In this document: positions 32,932 to 41,561 of the stretch, one piece after another | Position numbering within the stretch: position 1 is the stretch's first letter | Layout of the letters: each line of letters opens with the position of its first letter | Assembly: GCA_023206055.1 (NCBI GenBank) | Contig: CP065367.1 | Span: forward strand, 248,001-312,000 | DNA from: Vibrio cyclitrophicus | Lineage (GTDB): Bacteria > Pseudomonadota > Gammaproteobacteria > Enterobacterales > Vibrionaceae | Length of the DNA stretch: 64,000 nucleotides | Direction: 5' to 3' | Position numbers and translations under genes: made by a program | The notes under the pieces: model-generated | Databases searched by the model: none | What the model saw: the letters and a program-made list of their open reading frames with translations, nothing else | What the model was told of the DNA's origin: nothing

Positions 32932-34494
32932 TTATTTAGCTTGCGCTGCCGCCGCTTCTAGTTGCTTAAGTTTACCTTGAAGCATGTAAGCATTTTGGTT
33001 GAAGTTACCAGGGTTCAACACTTGGCTTTGCTGCATTGGGTAGTCAGGTAGCGTGTTCATGAACTCTTGTACTTTGCCGCCTACTGGTACGAATAGCCAC
33101 ATGTTGTCTGCCATCCAGCGTAGGTACATGCCAGATTCGTGTGGTGCTTTTTCGAATGGGTCGGCACGTAGGTGAACAACTTGAGGCCAGTTTGGTTGGA
33201 AACGAACCGCGTCAACGATGTTACCTTCCATTACTGCGAATGAAATCTTGAAGTCATTCCAACGCACTGCGTTTAGCTCAGCGTTTGCAGAGAAGTAAAG
33301 CATGCTATCACGCGGGCCTTTCTCTTCTTTACCTTGGAAGTAAGGCAGGAAGTTGTAACCATCTAAGTGAACACGCCAGTTTTTACCGTTGTATGTAGCA
33401 CCTTTGTCAGACGCCAGTTTCTCAACCACTTTGTCATCACCAGCTGCTGCTAGTAGAGTAGGGATCCAGTCTTGGTGACCCATGATGTCGTTGATCTTAG
33501 TTCCCGGTTTGATAGTACCAGGCCAGCGAACTAGCTGAGGAACACGCATACCGCCTTCGTAAGTAGTACCTTTCTCACCGTGGAAGTAAGTTGCACCACC
33601 GTCAGGCCAAGATACTGTCTCTGCGCCGTTATCGGTAGAGTAGATTACGATTGTGTTGTCTGCGATCTTTAGCTCATCAAGTTTGTCTAGAAGGATACCT
33701 ACTTGGTCATCGTGCTCTAACATACCGTCAGCATAAATACTGATACCCGATGCGCCTTGGTATTTTTCTTGTAGACGAGTCCACACGTGCATACGTGTTG
33801 TGTTGTGCCAGATGAAGAATGGCTTGTCAGCTTTCACCGCTTTTTCCATGAAGGCTAGAGATTCTTCTAGGAACTCTTCATCCGCGTGCTCCATACGCTT
33901 ACGCGTCATAGGGCCTGTATCTTCAATCTTACCGTCAGCCGTTGACTTGATTACACCACGAGGGCCGAAGTTCTTACGGAACTCAGGGTCTTTAGGGTAG
34001 TAGTATGTTTCTGGCTCTTCTTCTGCATTCAGGTGGTATAGGTTACCGAAGAACTGGTCAAAACCGTGGTTCGTTGGAAGGTGTTTATCTTGGTCACCCA
34101 TGTGGTTCTTACCGAACTGAGCTGTCATGTAGCCCTGTTCTTTAAGAAGGTCAGCGATTGTTGGAGCCCAATCTGGAATACCGTGATCAGAGCCCGGCAT
34201 ACCGATAGTCAGTAGACCTGTGCGGAAAGGTTCTTGACCCGTTAGGAATGCAGCACGACCAGCAGTACACGATTGTTGACCGTAGTGGTCAGTAAATAGT
34301 GCGCCTTCGTTAGCAATACGGTCGATGTTAGGTGTTTCGTAACCCATCATACCGTTGTTGTATGCACTGATGTTGAATACACCAATGTCATCACCCCAGA
34401 TAGCAAGAATGTTTGGTTTTTCTGCTGCTGTTGCCGCTGAAGAAGCTGCTAATAAGCCAACACCTAATGCTAGTTTATTAATTTTAGTACCCAT
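32932..34494 (-). CDS. Secreted Cys-type sulfatase
   Basis: 520 residues with a signal peptide (cleaved near AATA-AEKPN). Type I sulfatase landmarks: NILAIWGDDIG with the calcium-binding Asp pair (about 35-36), SCTAGRAAFLTG with Cys76 as the residue converted to formylglycine (C-x-A-x-R), GKNHMGD, and YSTDNGAE. The enzyme would hydrolyse a sulfate ester in the periplasm or outside. Substrate not readable; no polysaccharide lyase or SusCD genes are near. It is divergent from a second sulfatase of the same type (34841-36388), both with the same NLYHLNAEEEPE segment, so they are recent paralogues. The maturation enzyme is probably the anSME at 50595. Confidence 0.92.
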   Translation of the reverse strand: MGTKINKLALGVGLLAASSAATAAEKPNILAIWGDDIGVFNISAYNNGMMGYETPNIDRIANEGALFTDHYGQQSCTAGRAAFLTGQEPFRTGLLTIGMPGSDHGIPDWAPTIADLLKEQGYMTAQFGKNHMGDQDKHLPTNHGFDQFFGNLYHLNAEEEPETYYYPKDPEFRKNFGPRGVIKSTADGKIEDTGPMTRKRMEHADEEFLEESLAFMEKAVKADKPFFIWHNTTRMHVWTRLQEKYQGASGISIYADGMLEHDDQVGILLDKLDELKIADNTIVIYSTDNGAETVSWPDGGATYFHGEKGTTYEGGMRVPQLVRWPGTIKPGTKINDIMGHQDWIPTLLAAAGDDKVVEKLASDKGATYNGKNWRVHLDGYNFLPYFQGKEEKGPRDSMLYFSANAELNAVRWNDFKISFAVMEGNIVDAVRFQPNWPQVVHLRADPFEKAPHESGMYLRWMADNMWLFVPVGGKVQEFMNTLPDYPMQQSQVLNPGNFNQNAYMLQGKLKQLEAAAAQAK

Positions 34495-34589
34495 AAGGAC
34501 TCCGATTCACTTTAAAGATTAATGCGTTAGAGCAACACATCGTTGGGCAAACATTAATCTCTAAAATCGGTCGTGTCTTTTTATAGTGG

Positions 34590-34610
34590 TTATAACTAAT
34601 TGTTATGGGG
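34590..34610. promoter_or_regulatory. LysR-type palindrome, copy 1
   Basis: ATAACTAATTGTTAT at 34592-34606 is ATAAC-N5-GTTAT with the T-N11-A layout of LysR operators. It is embedded in a 21-base sequence (34590-34610, ending GGGG) repeated with one change at 38975-38995 in front of moxR. It lies about 95 bases from the minus sulfatase start and about 230 from the plus one. The candidate binder is the LysR protein at 45805. Confidence 0.6.
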
Positions 34611-34675
34611 TTATTATAACCTGCTGATTTTTATGGTTTTGGTCTGTTTTGTTCGATTTACCCTCTAACGTCATG

Positions 34676-34691
34676 TGTGATCTTTATCATG
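34676..34691. promoter_or_regulatory. CRP-like site between the sulfatases
   Basis: TGTGATCTTTATCATG matches TGTGA-N6-TCACA in 8 of 10 conserved bases. It would place sulfatase expression under carbon control. Sequence match only. Confidence 0.35.
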
Positions 34692-34840
34692 TTTATATAC
34701 GTAATTTCCATCGCCTATTTGTGCGCGTTGCTGTGAAGAAAAATGACAAATAGATTAATAGTTTAGCGAATCTCGCGATTGTTTAAAAAATGGACTATAC
34801 GTTGTAGGGCAGGATGCAAATAACTAACGAAGAGGTTTCT

Positions 34841-36388
34841 ATGACAGCGAAATATGGCGTCAAACGTCGATTAGCGATTTTGGGTACTGCGATGATGGCG
34901 GCTTCCACCACCACATTCGCGGCAGAAAAACCGAATATTCTCGTCATTTGGGGTGACGACATTGGTCAATCTAATGTCAGTGCGTACACCTTTGGCTTAA
35001 TGGGGTATCAAACTCCAAACATTGATAGCATCGCCAAAGAAGGCATGATGTTTACCGATTACTACGCAGAGCAATCTTGTACCGCAGGTCGCTCTACGTT
35101 CATTACAGGTCAAAGCGTACTGAGAACAGGCTTGAGTAAAGTAGGCTTGCCGGGTGCAGATATTGGCCTTCAAGCAGAAGATGCAACTATTGCTGAACTG
35201 CTTAAACCTATGGGTTATATGACAGGGCAATTTGGTAAAAACCACCTTGGCGATAAAGATGAATTCCTTCCAACAGCACACGGGTTTGACGAATTTTTTG
35301 GCAACCTTTATCACCTAAATGCTGAAGAAGAACCAGAAAATGAAGATTACCCAACCGACCCAGAGTTTCGTAAGAAGTTTGGCCCGCGTGGTGTAATCAA
35401 ATCATTTGCTGATGGCAAGATTGAAGATACTGGCCCACTAACGCGTAAGCGTATGGAAACGGTCGATGAAGAAACACTAGACGCGGCACTTGATTTCATG
35501 GATCGCGCAGTCAAAGCGGACAAACCATTCTTCGTTTGGTGGAACGCAACACGTATGCACTTTAGAACACACGTCAAAGCCGACAGTAAAGGCGTGACCG
35601 GTGTTGGTAATTACGCTGATGGTATGGTTGAGCACGATCGACACGTTGGACAACTATTGAAGCAAGTGGATGAGTTGGGAATCAAAGACAACACCATCGT
35701 TTTCTACTCAACGGATAACGGCCCTCACATGAACTCTTGGCCTGATGCGGGTACAACTCCGTTCCGTGGTGAGAAAAACACTAACTGGGAAGGCGCATAC
35801 CGTGTACCTGCAATGGTTCGTTGGCCAGGTAAGATTGAACCGGGAACCGTATCCAACGAAATCATGCACCATATGGACTGGATGCCAACCTTCGTTGCCG
35901 CCGCTGGTGATGACCAGATTAAAGAGAAATTACTGAAAGGTCATACTGCGGGTGATAAAACATTTAAGGTTCACTTAGATGGTTATAACTTCCTTCCTTA
36001 CCTAACGGGTGAAGAAGAAAAAGGCCGTCGTTCGGAAATCTTCTACTTTACCGATGATGGTGATTTAGCGGCGCTTCGTTACAACCAATGGAAAGCGGTG
36101 TTCATGGAGCAGCGTGCAACGGGCACCATGCAGATTTGGTCAGAACCGTTCGTGACGTTACGTCTTCCTAAGCTGTTTAACCTGCGTATGGACCCATACG
36201 AAAACGCAGACATTACTTCGAATACATATTATGACTGGTTGTTAGACCATGCTTATATGTTTGTACCTGCGCAAGCGTATGTTGGCCAATTCTTAGAAAC
36301 GTTTGCTGAATACCCACCACGCCAAAAAGCAGCTAGTTTTAGCTTGGATCAGGTTATGGAGAAACTTCAAGAGAACCATAACAAGTAA
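34841..36388 (+). CDS. Secreted Cys-type sulfatase, paralogue of the divergent one
   Basis: 515 residues from the ATG at 34841, with AGAGG upstream; the ATG at 34814 is in frame but has its ribosome site too close. Signal peptide cleaved near TTFA-AEKPN. The formylglycine motif is SCTAGRSTFITG (Cys80), with metal Asp in VIWGDDIGQ and YSTDNGPH. Segments GQFGKNHLGDKDEFLPT and NLYHLNAEEEPE match the divergent sulfatase, and lengths agree. The C-terminal part differs more, so the two may act on different ends or forms of one substrate. A strong terminator follows. Confidence 0.92.
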   Translation: MTAKYGVKRRLAILGTAMMAASTTTFAAEKPNILVIWGDDIGQSNVSAYTFGLMGYQTPNIDSIAKEGMMFTDYYAEQSCTAGRSTFITGQSVLRTGLSKVGLPGADIGLQAEDATIAELLKPMGYMTGQFGKNHLGDKDEFLPTAHGFDEFFGNLYHLNAEEEPENEDYPTDPEFRKKFGPRGVIKSFADGKIEDTGPLTRKRMETVDEETLDAALDFMDRAVKADKPFFVWWNATRMHFRTHVKADSKGVTGVGNYADGMVEHDRHVGQLLKQVDELGIKDNTIVFYSTDNGPHMNSWPDAGTTPFRGEKNTNWEGAYRVPAMVRWPGKIEPGTVSNEIMHHMDWMPTFVAAAGDDQIKEKLLKGHTAGDKTFKVHLDGYNFLPYLTGEEEKGRRSEIFYFTDDGDLAALRYNQWKAVFMEQRATGTMQIWSEPFVTLRLPKLFNLRMDPYENADITSNTYYDWLLDHAYMFVPAQAYVGQFLETFAEYPPRQKAASFSLDQVMEKLQENHNK

Positions 36389-36416
36389 ACTTTGGTTTAT
36401 AGAAACTGATAACACG

Positions 36417-36442
36417 AAAGAGCTCCTAGGAGCTCTTTTTTT
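36417..36442 (+). terminator. Rho-independent terminator
   Basis: AAAGAGCTCC (36417-36426) and GGAGCTCTTT (36429-36438) followed by T residues. Confidence 0.88.
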
Positions 36443-36505
36443 ATGCGCATATTGGTGAGTAAATACCAGTCGTGAATGTGAATCACAACTATCGAGCTCA
36501 CTGCC

Positions 36506-36526
36506 ACTAAATAATTGTAATTTAGT
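36506..36526. promoter_or_regulatory. Inverted repeat upstream of the octahaem cytochrome
   Basis: ACTAAAT (36506-36512) is the exact inverse of ATTTAGT (36520-36526) around seven bases. It ends 53 bases before the octahaem cytochrome start. It differs from the ATAAC-N5-GTTAT palindrome and could be an operator for another dimer or chance in AT-rich DNA. Confidence 0.35.
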
Positions 36527-36579
36527 TGTTTTTACGTCTACCTTATTAAGCATAAGGATGTATAAAAACAAGGAATGTT

Positions 36580-38946
36580 ATGTCTGCATGGTTGTGCTTG
36601 CTAGTGAACGGATTGAAACACCAGCGAGTTGCAGTATTATCCGCAATGTTGTCTTTACTTATGTTGTCGACACTCAGTGTCAATGCACATGCCAATGAAC
36701 AGGATTTATCCGTTGGATCAGAAGCTTTGCCTGCCAGTTCTCAAGCTACGTATGTGGGCTCCGAAGCTTGTATTGATTGCCACAGCGCAGAAGTGGAAGC
36801 ATGGCAAGGTTCCCATCATGATATGGCGATGAAGCACGCCGACGATGAATCTGTGTTGGGCAACTTTGATGATCAAACCGTGACTCATAAAGGAAAGCCC
36901 AACCGTTTTTTTCGCAAGGGTGATGAGTTTTGGGTCAACATCGAAGGGCCAGACGGCCAATTCAAAGATTATAAAATCAGCTATACCTTTGCCTTTGAGC
37001 CTCTGCAGCAATACATGGTTGAGTTTGAAGACGGCCGAGTACAGTTGATTCCTTTCGCTTGGGACTCTCGAACTGAAAGCGAAGGCGGTCAACGCTGGTT
37101 TCAACTCTACCCAGATACTACCAACACTGATGAATTCTACTGGACCAATAGTGGTCAAAACTGGAACTTCATGTGTGCCGATTGCCATTCAACGAATCTG
37201 GAAAAGAACTACGACAGTGTAAGTAATACCTACAACACCACTTGGTCTGAGATTAATGTCGGTTGTGAGGCGTGTCATGGCCCTGCGAGCGAGCACGTAG
37301 ATCAGGCCCTGCTAACCAAAACTAATGATGGAAAGGATGCTCAAGTCTCGACGCATTATGGTTTTGACCGTGACTTGTCGAAGTCGGTGAAAGAGTGGAT
37401 TTACCAAGAGGGCAATTCAACTCTGCAACCAAAAGACATCATTCATACCAACCAAGTTCAAACTTGTGCTCAATGCCACAGTCGACGTACGCAGTTGAAT
37501 GAAACGGGTGATCACGTTAATGGATCATTCTTTGACAAGTATCGCCTGAGTTTGATTACCCCTGAGCTTTACCATAACGATGGCCAAATCTACGATGAAG
37601 ATTACGTTTACGGATCTTTCCTTCAATCAGTGATGGCTGAAAAAGGCGTTACATGTACTAACTGCCACGATCCACATACTGCAGAACTGAAAATTGCAGA
37701 AGAGGCCGTGTGTAGCCAATGTCACATAGCTTCTGAATACACGCCTGAAAAGCACACATTCCACGAAGCGAATACTGAGGCTTCACAATGCACGACTTGT
37801 CACATGCCAGAGACGACTTACATGGAGGTCGACCCAAGGCGTGACCACAGCTGGCATATTCCACGCCCAGATATTAGCCAACACATTAAAACGCCGAACG
37901 TATGTACGAGCTGTCATGAAGATCAAACCAACCAGTGGGCAGATAAGCAAATCGGTGAGTGGTTCCCAGATTCTAAGTATCGTAACCAGCAACACTTTGC
38001 CGTTGCCTTTTACGCGGATTCAATAGGGCACAGAGGCGCAGAAGATGCATTGGCGTATTCTGCTCAGGATTCAAGTTTAAGTAATATCATTCGAGCATCG
38101 AGCTTAGAACGTTTGGGTGGTAATACGGGTAAGAATACGCTTATCTCGCTGGCAAGAGCAGTGAAACACGATGATGAAATGATCCGCTTAGGTGTTGTGC
38201 AAGGCTCGTTTGGTTTCCCATTTACTGACCGTTGGCAGATTCTAGAACCGCTGCTGAAAGATCCTGTATTGTCGATTCGTTCAGAAACCGCAGGTGCATT
38301 GGTACGTTACTGGGGAGAAATGAATCCTCTGCAGAAAGACCAAATCAAACCTGCACTGGAAGAGTACATTGAGATACAGCAATTTAATGCCGACAGAGGG
38401 TTTGGACGCACTAATCTAGGAAATGTTAACCGAGATTTAGGTCAGCTCGATAAAGCGATTGAGTTCTATTTAGGCGCCATCGAGATTGAGCCTTACTTCG
38501 AAAACAGCTACGCCAACTTGGCTGACTTGTATCGCGCACTTGGCGATGAGCCCAAAGCATTAGCGACACTAAAACAAGGTATTCAAGCTCAACCAAAATC
38601 GAGTGTATTGCCATACAGCACAGGGTTATCTCTGCTTCGTGTGAAAGATTACGACCAAGCAACGGAATACCTTAAACAAGCCGCTGAAACTGCACAAACC
38701 GACCCACAATATTGGTATGTGTACGGATTGGCTTTGGAGAAATCGGATGTGCTTGCGGCAAGTAAATCACTGCACAAGGCTTACCAATTCAGCCGCAACC
38801 CACAGCACCTGTATGCCCAGTGTGAAGTGTTGGCGCGAAACAGTTCTATACCGGGCGTACCAAGGGCGTTTGAGCAATGCATTTCATCATTGAGCAAGGT
38901 AGCACCGCCGGAGGCCATTAACCAATTGAAAGCTAGGTTTAAATAA
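36580..38946 (+). CDS. Octahaem cytochrome c with HEAT/TPR C-terminal region
   Basis: 788 residues. After a signal sequence (about 15-38) there are eight CxxCH sites: CIDCH 64, CADCH 199, CEACH 229, CAQCH 296, CTNCH 359, CSQCH 378, CTTCH 404 and CTSCH 442 (first residues given). The first half resembles cytochrome c554-type multihaem proteins. From about 460 to the end there are helical repeats: HEAT-like to about 610, then TPR pairs (GQLDKAIEFYLGAIEIEP, ALATLKQGIQAQP). The product is periplasmic. Its C-terminal half is clearly related to the 352-residue protein at 52014. Located between a sulfatase and the MoxR/Bat operon. Enzyme activity unknown; multihaem family enzymes handle nitrogen or sulfur compounds. 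Confidence 0.9.
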   Translation: MSAWLCLLVNGLKHQRVAVLSAMLSLLMLSTLSVNAHANEQDLSVGSEALPASSQATYVGSEACIDCHSAEVEAWQGSHHDMAMKHADDESVLGNFDDQTVTHKGKPNRFFRKGDEFWVNIEGPDGQFKDYKISYTFAFEPLQQYMVEFEDGRVQLIPFAWDSRTESEGGQRWFQLYPDTTNTDEFYWTNSGQNWNFMCADCHSTNLEKNYDSVSNTYNTTWSEINVGCEACHGPASEHVDQALLTKTNDGKDAQVSTHYGFDRDLSKSVKEWIYQEGNSTLQPKDIIHTNQVQTCAQCHSRRTQLNETGDHVNGSFFDKYRLSLITPELYHNDGQIYDEDYVYGSFLQSVMAEKGVTCTNCHDPHTAELKIAEEAVCSQCHIASEYTPEKHTFHEANTEASQCTTCHMPETTYMEVDPRRDHSWHIPRPDISQHIKTPNVCTSCHEDQTNQWADKQIGEWFPDSKYRNQQHFAVAFYADSIGHRGAEDALAYSAQDSSLSNIIRASSLERLGGNTGKNTLISLARAVKHDDEMIRLGVVQGSFGFPFTDRWQILEPLLKDPVLSIRSETAGALVRYWGEMNPLQKDQIKPALEEYIEIQQFNADRGFGRTNLGNVNRDLGQLDKAIEFYLGAIEIEPYFENSYANLADLYRALGDEPKALATLKQGIQAQPKSSVLPYSTGLSLLRVKDYDQATEYLKQAAETAQTDPQYWYVYGLALEKSDVLAASKSLHKAYQFSRNPQHLYAQCEVLARNSSIPGVPRAFEQCISSLSKVAPPEAINQLKARFK

Positions 38947-38974
38947 AGCGATGAGGTGAGCTTGGCTATCGAGC

Positions 38975-38995
38975 TTATAACTAATAGTTATGGGG
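38975..38995. promoter_or_regulatory. LysR-type palindrome, copy 2, upstream of moxR
   Basis: ATAACTAATAGTTAT at 38977-38991 followed by GGGG, in the same 21-base context as 34590-34610 with one central difference. The two arms are here a perfect 7-bp palindrome around one base. It lies 47 bases before the moxR start. Confidence 0.6.
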
Positions 38996-39041
38996 CTTGT
39001 GAGTAGGATGTACGCAGCCAGATTGAATTAAGGGAAGACCT

Positions 39042-40025
39042 ATGAACCATGCGCAACAAGCAATAAACCAACTGATTGAACAAACAGAGAAAAGTGTTAT
39101 CGGTCAGAGCCACGTCGTTCGGGCTCTGGTGATAGGGTTATTGACTAATGGTCATGTGCTTCTAGAAGGGCTTCCCGGCACTGCGAAAACACGCTCGGTC
39201 AAGTCGCTAGCGAATTTATTGAACACAAGCTTTGGCCGAATTCAGTTCACGCCTGACTTATTGCCATCAGATGTAACGGGCACAGAAGTGTATCAAGAGC
39301 TTGATGGAAAGCCTCAGTTGCATTTCCAACCGGGTCCTATTTTTAACAGCATTGTATTAGCGGATGAAGTGAACCGTGCTCCTGCGAAGGTGCAAGCGGC
39401 TCTGCTTGAAGCTATGGCAGAAGGCACGATAACCGTAGGTGGTCAAACTCATATATTGCCAGATCTATTCATGGTGTTAGCAACTCAAAACCCTGTTGAG
39501 CAAGAAGGTACGTATCCACTGCCTGAAGCACAAATGGACCGTTTCATTATGAAAGTGACGGTCGACTATCCAGAAGATGAAGCTGAACGTGACATCATTC
39601 GATTAGTCCGCAGTGAAGAGTTGGGTAGCGAGACGAGTTCAGAATTAATCACACCACAGCATATTGAACCTGAGTTGGTGCTTGAGGCTCGCCGCCAACT
39701 TCCAGACATTGCCGTTTCTGATTTAGTTGAGAACTACATTGTGGCCTTGGTGATGGCGACACGTAAGCCAGAGCGTTACCCAGAATCAAACTTGTCTAAA
39801 TGGATTGAGATTGGCTCAAGCCCGCGTGCGTCCATCGCGTTGGATAAATGTGCTCGCGCTTATGCATGGCTACAAGGGCGTGACCACGTCACGTTAGACG
39901 ATGTTCGTGCAATGCTTCCAACTGTGTTAGGGCACCGATTCTCGTTGTCTTACGATGCATTGGCCGATGGTATTGACCATCAAAGAGTGGTTGAAGAACT
40001 GCTTGATAATGTTGAGATCGGATAA
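39042..40025 (+). CDS. MoxR family AAA+ ATPase
   Basis: 327 residues with AAGGGAAG before the ATG. Walker A is LLEGLPGTAKTRS, Walker B is IVLADEVNRAPAKVQAALLEAM, sensor 1 is MVLATQNPVEQEGTYPLPEAQMDRF, the classical MoxR sequence. MoxR ATPases work as chaperones with DUF58 and VWA proteins, inserting metals or assembling enzyme complexes. It opens a six-gene operon to 45726. In this locus a role in maturing the octahaem protein, or in envelope assembly, is inference. Confidence 0.95.
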   Translation: MNHAQQAINQLIEQTEKSVIGQSHVVRALVIGLLTNGHVLLEGLPGTAKTRSVKSLANLLNTSFGRIQFTPDLLPSDVTGTEVYQELDGKPQLHFQPGPIFNSIVLADEVNRAPAKVQAALLEAMAEGTITVGGQTHILPDLFMVLATQNPVEQEGTYPLPEAQMDRFIMKVTVDYPEDEAERDIIRLVRSEELGSETSSELITPQHIEPELVLEARRQLPDIAVSDLVENYIVALVMATRKPERYPESNLSKWIEIGSSPRASIALDKCARAYAWLQGRDHVTLDDVRAMLPTVLGHRFSLSYDALADGIDHQRVVEELLDNVEIG

Positions 40026-40037
40026 TTAGGGGACGTC

Positions 40038-41000
40038 ATGGCGAAGCCAACACAAGCTCCCAAACCGCAAGGCCTTGATCCACGATTATACTGTGATTAT
40101 TCAAGATTAGTGCGAATACAGGCTCAAGCTGAGTCGTTTTCTCTACTGCCTCATCTAAAGGCGGGCAGTGTGCTTTCGGGTCGACATAATTCTCTGTTCC
40201 GTGGCCGTGGTCTGAACTTCGAAGAGTTACGACACTACCAACTTGGTGATGATATTCGTAACCTCGATTGGAAAGTTACGATGCGAACAGGTAAACCTCA
40301 TGTTCGCAGTTATACCGAAGAGAAAGACCGTAATGTGATGATCTGTGTTGATCAGCGCAGCTCGATGTTCTTTGCTTCTCAAAACACAATGAAATCCGTT
40401 GTGGCTGCCGAAGTCGCTGCATTGTGTGGATGGCGAGTGCTGAAAGATGGTGACCGTGTCGGCTTTGTTTTAGCCTCACATCAAAAGCTCTTTCATACCA
40501 AAGCACAACGTTCACAGTCTGATTTATTGGCTCAGTTAAAGCATCTTACCAAGGCTAATCAAAGCTTAGACGTGAGTGTGAGTGACAGCGAGGGTGTTGG
40601 GTTTAATCAGTGGATTGAACTGATAAAACGAATGAGACTCAAGCAGTCGACCTTAATTTTTATTAGTGACTGGCGTGACTGTCAAGAGCAGCACCTTGAT
40701 CGATTAAAGCAACTGCAACAACACAATGACATCCTAGCCATTATGGTGACTGATCCATTAGAACAATCACTGCCTCATGATCTTGCGAGCGCAAATTGGG
40801 TGGTGGGTGATGGTCGCTTTCAACTTAATCTTGATAGCCAATCTAAGGTCAACCTTGCGAGCGAGAGCCTTGCTCAAAAAGCGGCACTCCAAAAACAATC
40901 TCTTGCTAAATTGATGGCGATGAAAAACCTCCCTTATATCGAATTAGACACATCTGGTCATCATATTTCACAGATTCAAAAGTTAGTGGGAGGGCGCTAG
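40038..41000 (+). CDS. DUF58 domain protein
   Basis: 320 residues. The DUF58 core is LSGRHNSLFRGRGLNFEELRHYQLGDDIRNLDWKVTMRTGKPHVRSY, followed by a VWA-like strand (MICVDQRSSM) with a partial metal-site motif (D-x-R-S-S). No membrane helix is seen, so it is cytoplasmic. DUF58 proteins are constant partners of MoxR ATPases. It starts 12 bases after moxR and its stop abuts the next gene. Confidence 0.92.
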   Translation: MAKPTQAPKPQGLDPRLYCDYSRLVRIQAQAESFSLLPHLKAGSVLSGRHNSLFRGRGLNFEELRHYQLGDDIRNLDWKVTMRTGKPHVRSYTEEKDRNVMICVDQRSSMFFASQNTMKSVVAAEVAALCGWRVLKDGDRVGFVLASHQKLFHTKAQRSQSDLLAQLKHLTKANQSLDVSVSDSEGVGFNQWIELIKRMRLKQSTLIFISDWRDCQEQHLDRLKQLQQHNDILAIMVTDPLEQSLPHDLASANWVVGDGRFQLNLDSQSKVNLASESLAQKAALQKQSLAKLMAMKNLPYIELDTSGHHISQIQKLVGGR

Positions 41001-41561
41001 ATGGCCGTTGAACATACGCCTCCAAGTACTTATATCCTTCGCGACCTACATGATGTCGCCATTCCCGAGAGCGTGAGTTGGGTTCCCCAAACGATCGGCT
41101 GGAAGATCCTCGGCGTTGCCTTGTTATTGGGCGCTTTTTATTTGGCTTACCGTTTGTCGCTAAGGTGGTGGAATAACCGATATCGAAAAGAAGCGCTTAA
41201 AGAGCTGATGGTATTGGATGCTCGAGACAAAAACTCAACCGAGCGAACCTTCAAGGTACTCAAAGTGGTGCTTCGTTATCTAGACAGCGGCAATGCTAAG
41301 TTGTTTGGTCAAGCCTATGTAAACCGCTTGAATGCTTACTTACCTGTTAGCGCTGACACGAGTACGAAGAGTAATGCTTTCTTTACCGATGAAGTCTCGG
41401 AGCTTTGGATGCAAAGCTTAATTGATCCAAAGGTACGTTTGACCTTTGAACAGCGTTTAGAGGTGATTCAAACTGCGATGATGTGGCTAAAACTTCATAA
41501 ACCCGATGTACAAATAAAACCGAATGTACAAGCGACAACAGAGGGGCAAGATAATGTTTGA
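41001..41561 (+). CDS. DUF4381 family membrane protein
   Basis: 186 residues with the family start (LRDLHDVAIPESVSWVPQTIGWKIL), one membrane helix (about 31-50), and a basic cytoplasmic helical domain with RYRKEALKELM. DUF4381 proteins occur between DUF58 and VWA genes in Bat-type operons and are thought to link the complex to the membrane. It abuts the DUF58 gene and overlaps the next gene by 8 bases. Confidence 0.88.
   Translation: MAVEHTPPSTYILRDLHDVAIPESVSWVPQTIGWKILGVALLLGAFYLAYRLSLRWWNNRYRKEALKELMVLDARDKNSTERTFKVLKVVLRYLDSGNAKLFGQAYVNRLNAYLPVSADTSTKSNAFFTDEVSELWMQSLIDPKVRLTFEQRLEVIQTAMMWLKLHKPDVQIKPNVQATTEGQDNV

Larger units (their letters stand above)
34495..34840. other. Divergent sulfatase control region
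   Basis: About 345 bases between the two sulfatase starts. It contains the LysR-type palindrome at 34592-34606 and a CRP-like sequence TGTGA-N6-TCATG at 34676-34691. It should hold both sulfatase promoters. No ORF supported. Confidence 0.6.

Noticed and set aside
36718..37188. 156-residue minus-strand ORF within the octahaem cytochrome
   Set aside because: Antisense to the haem-binding region; long only because of codon bias of the sense strand.
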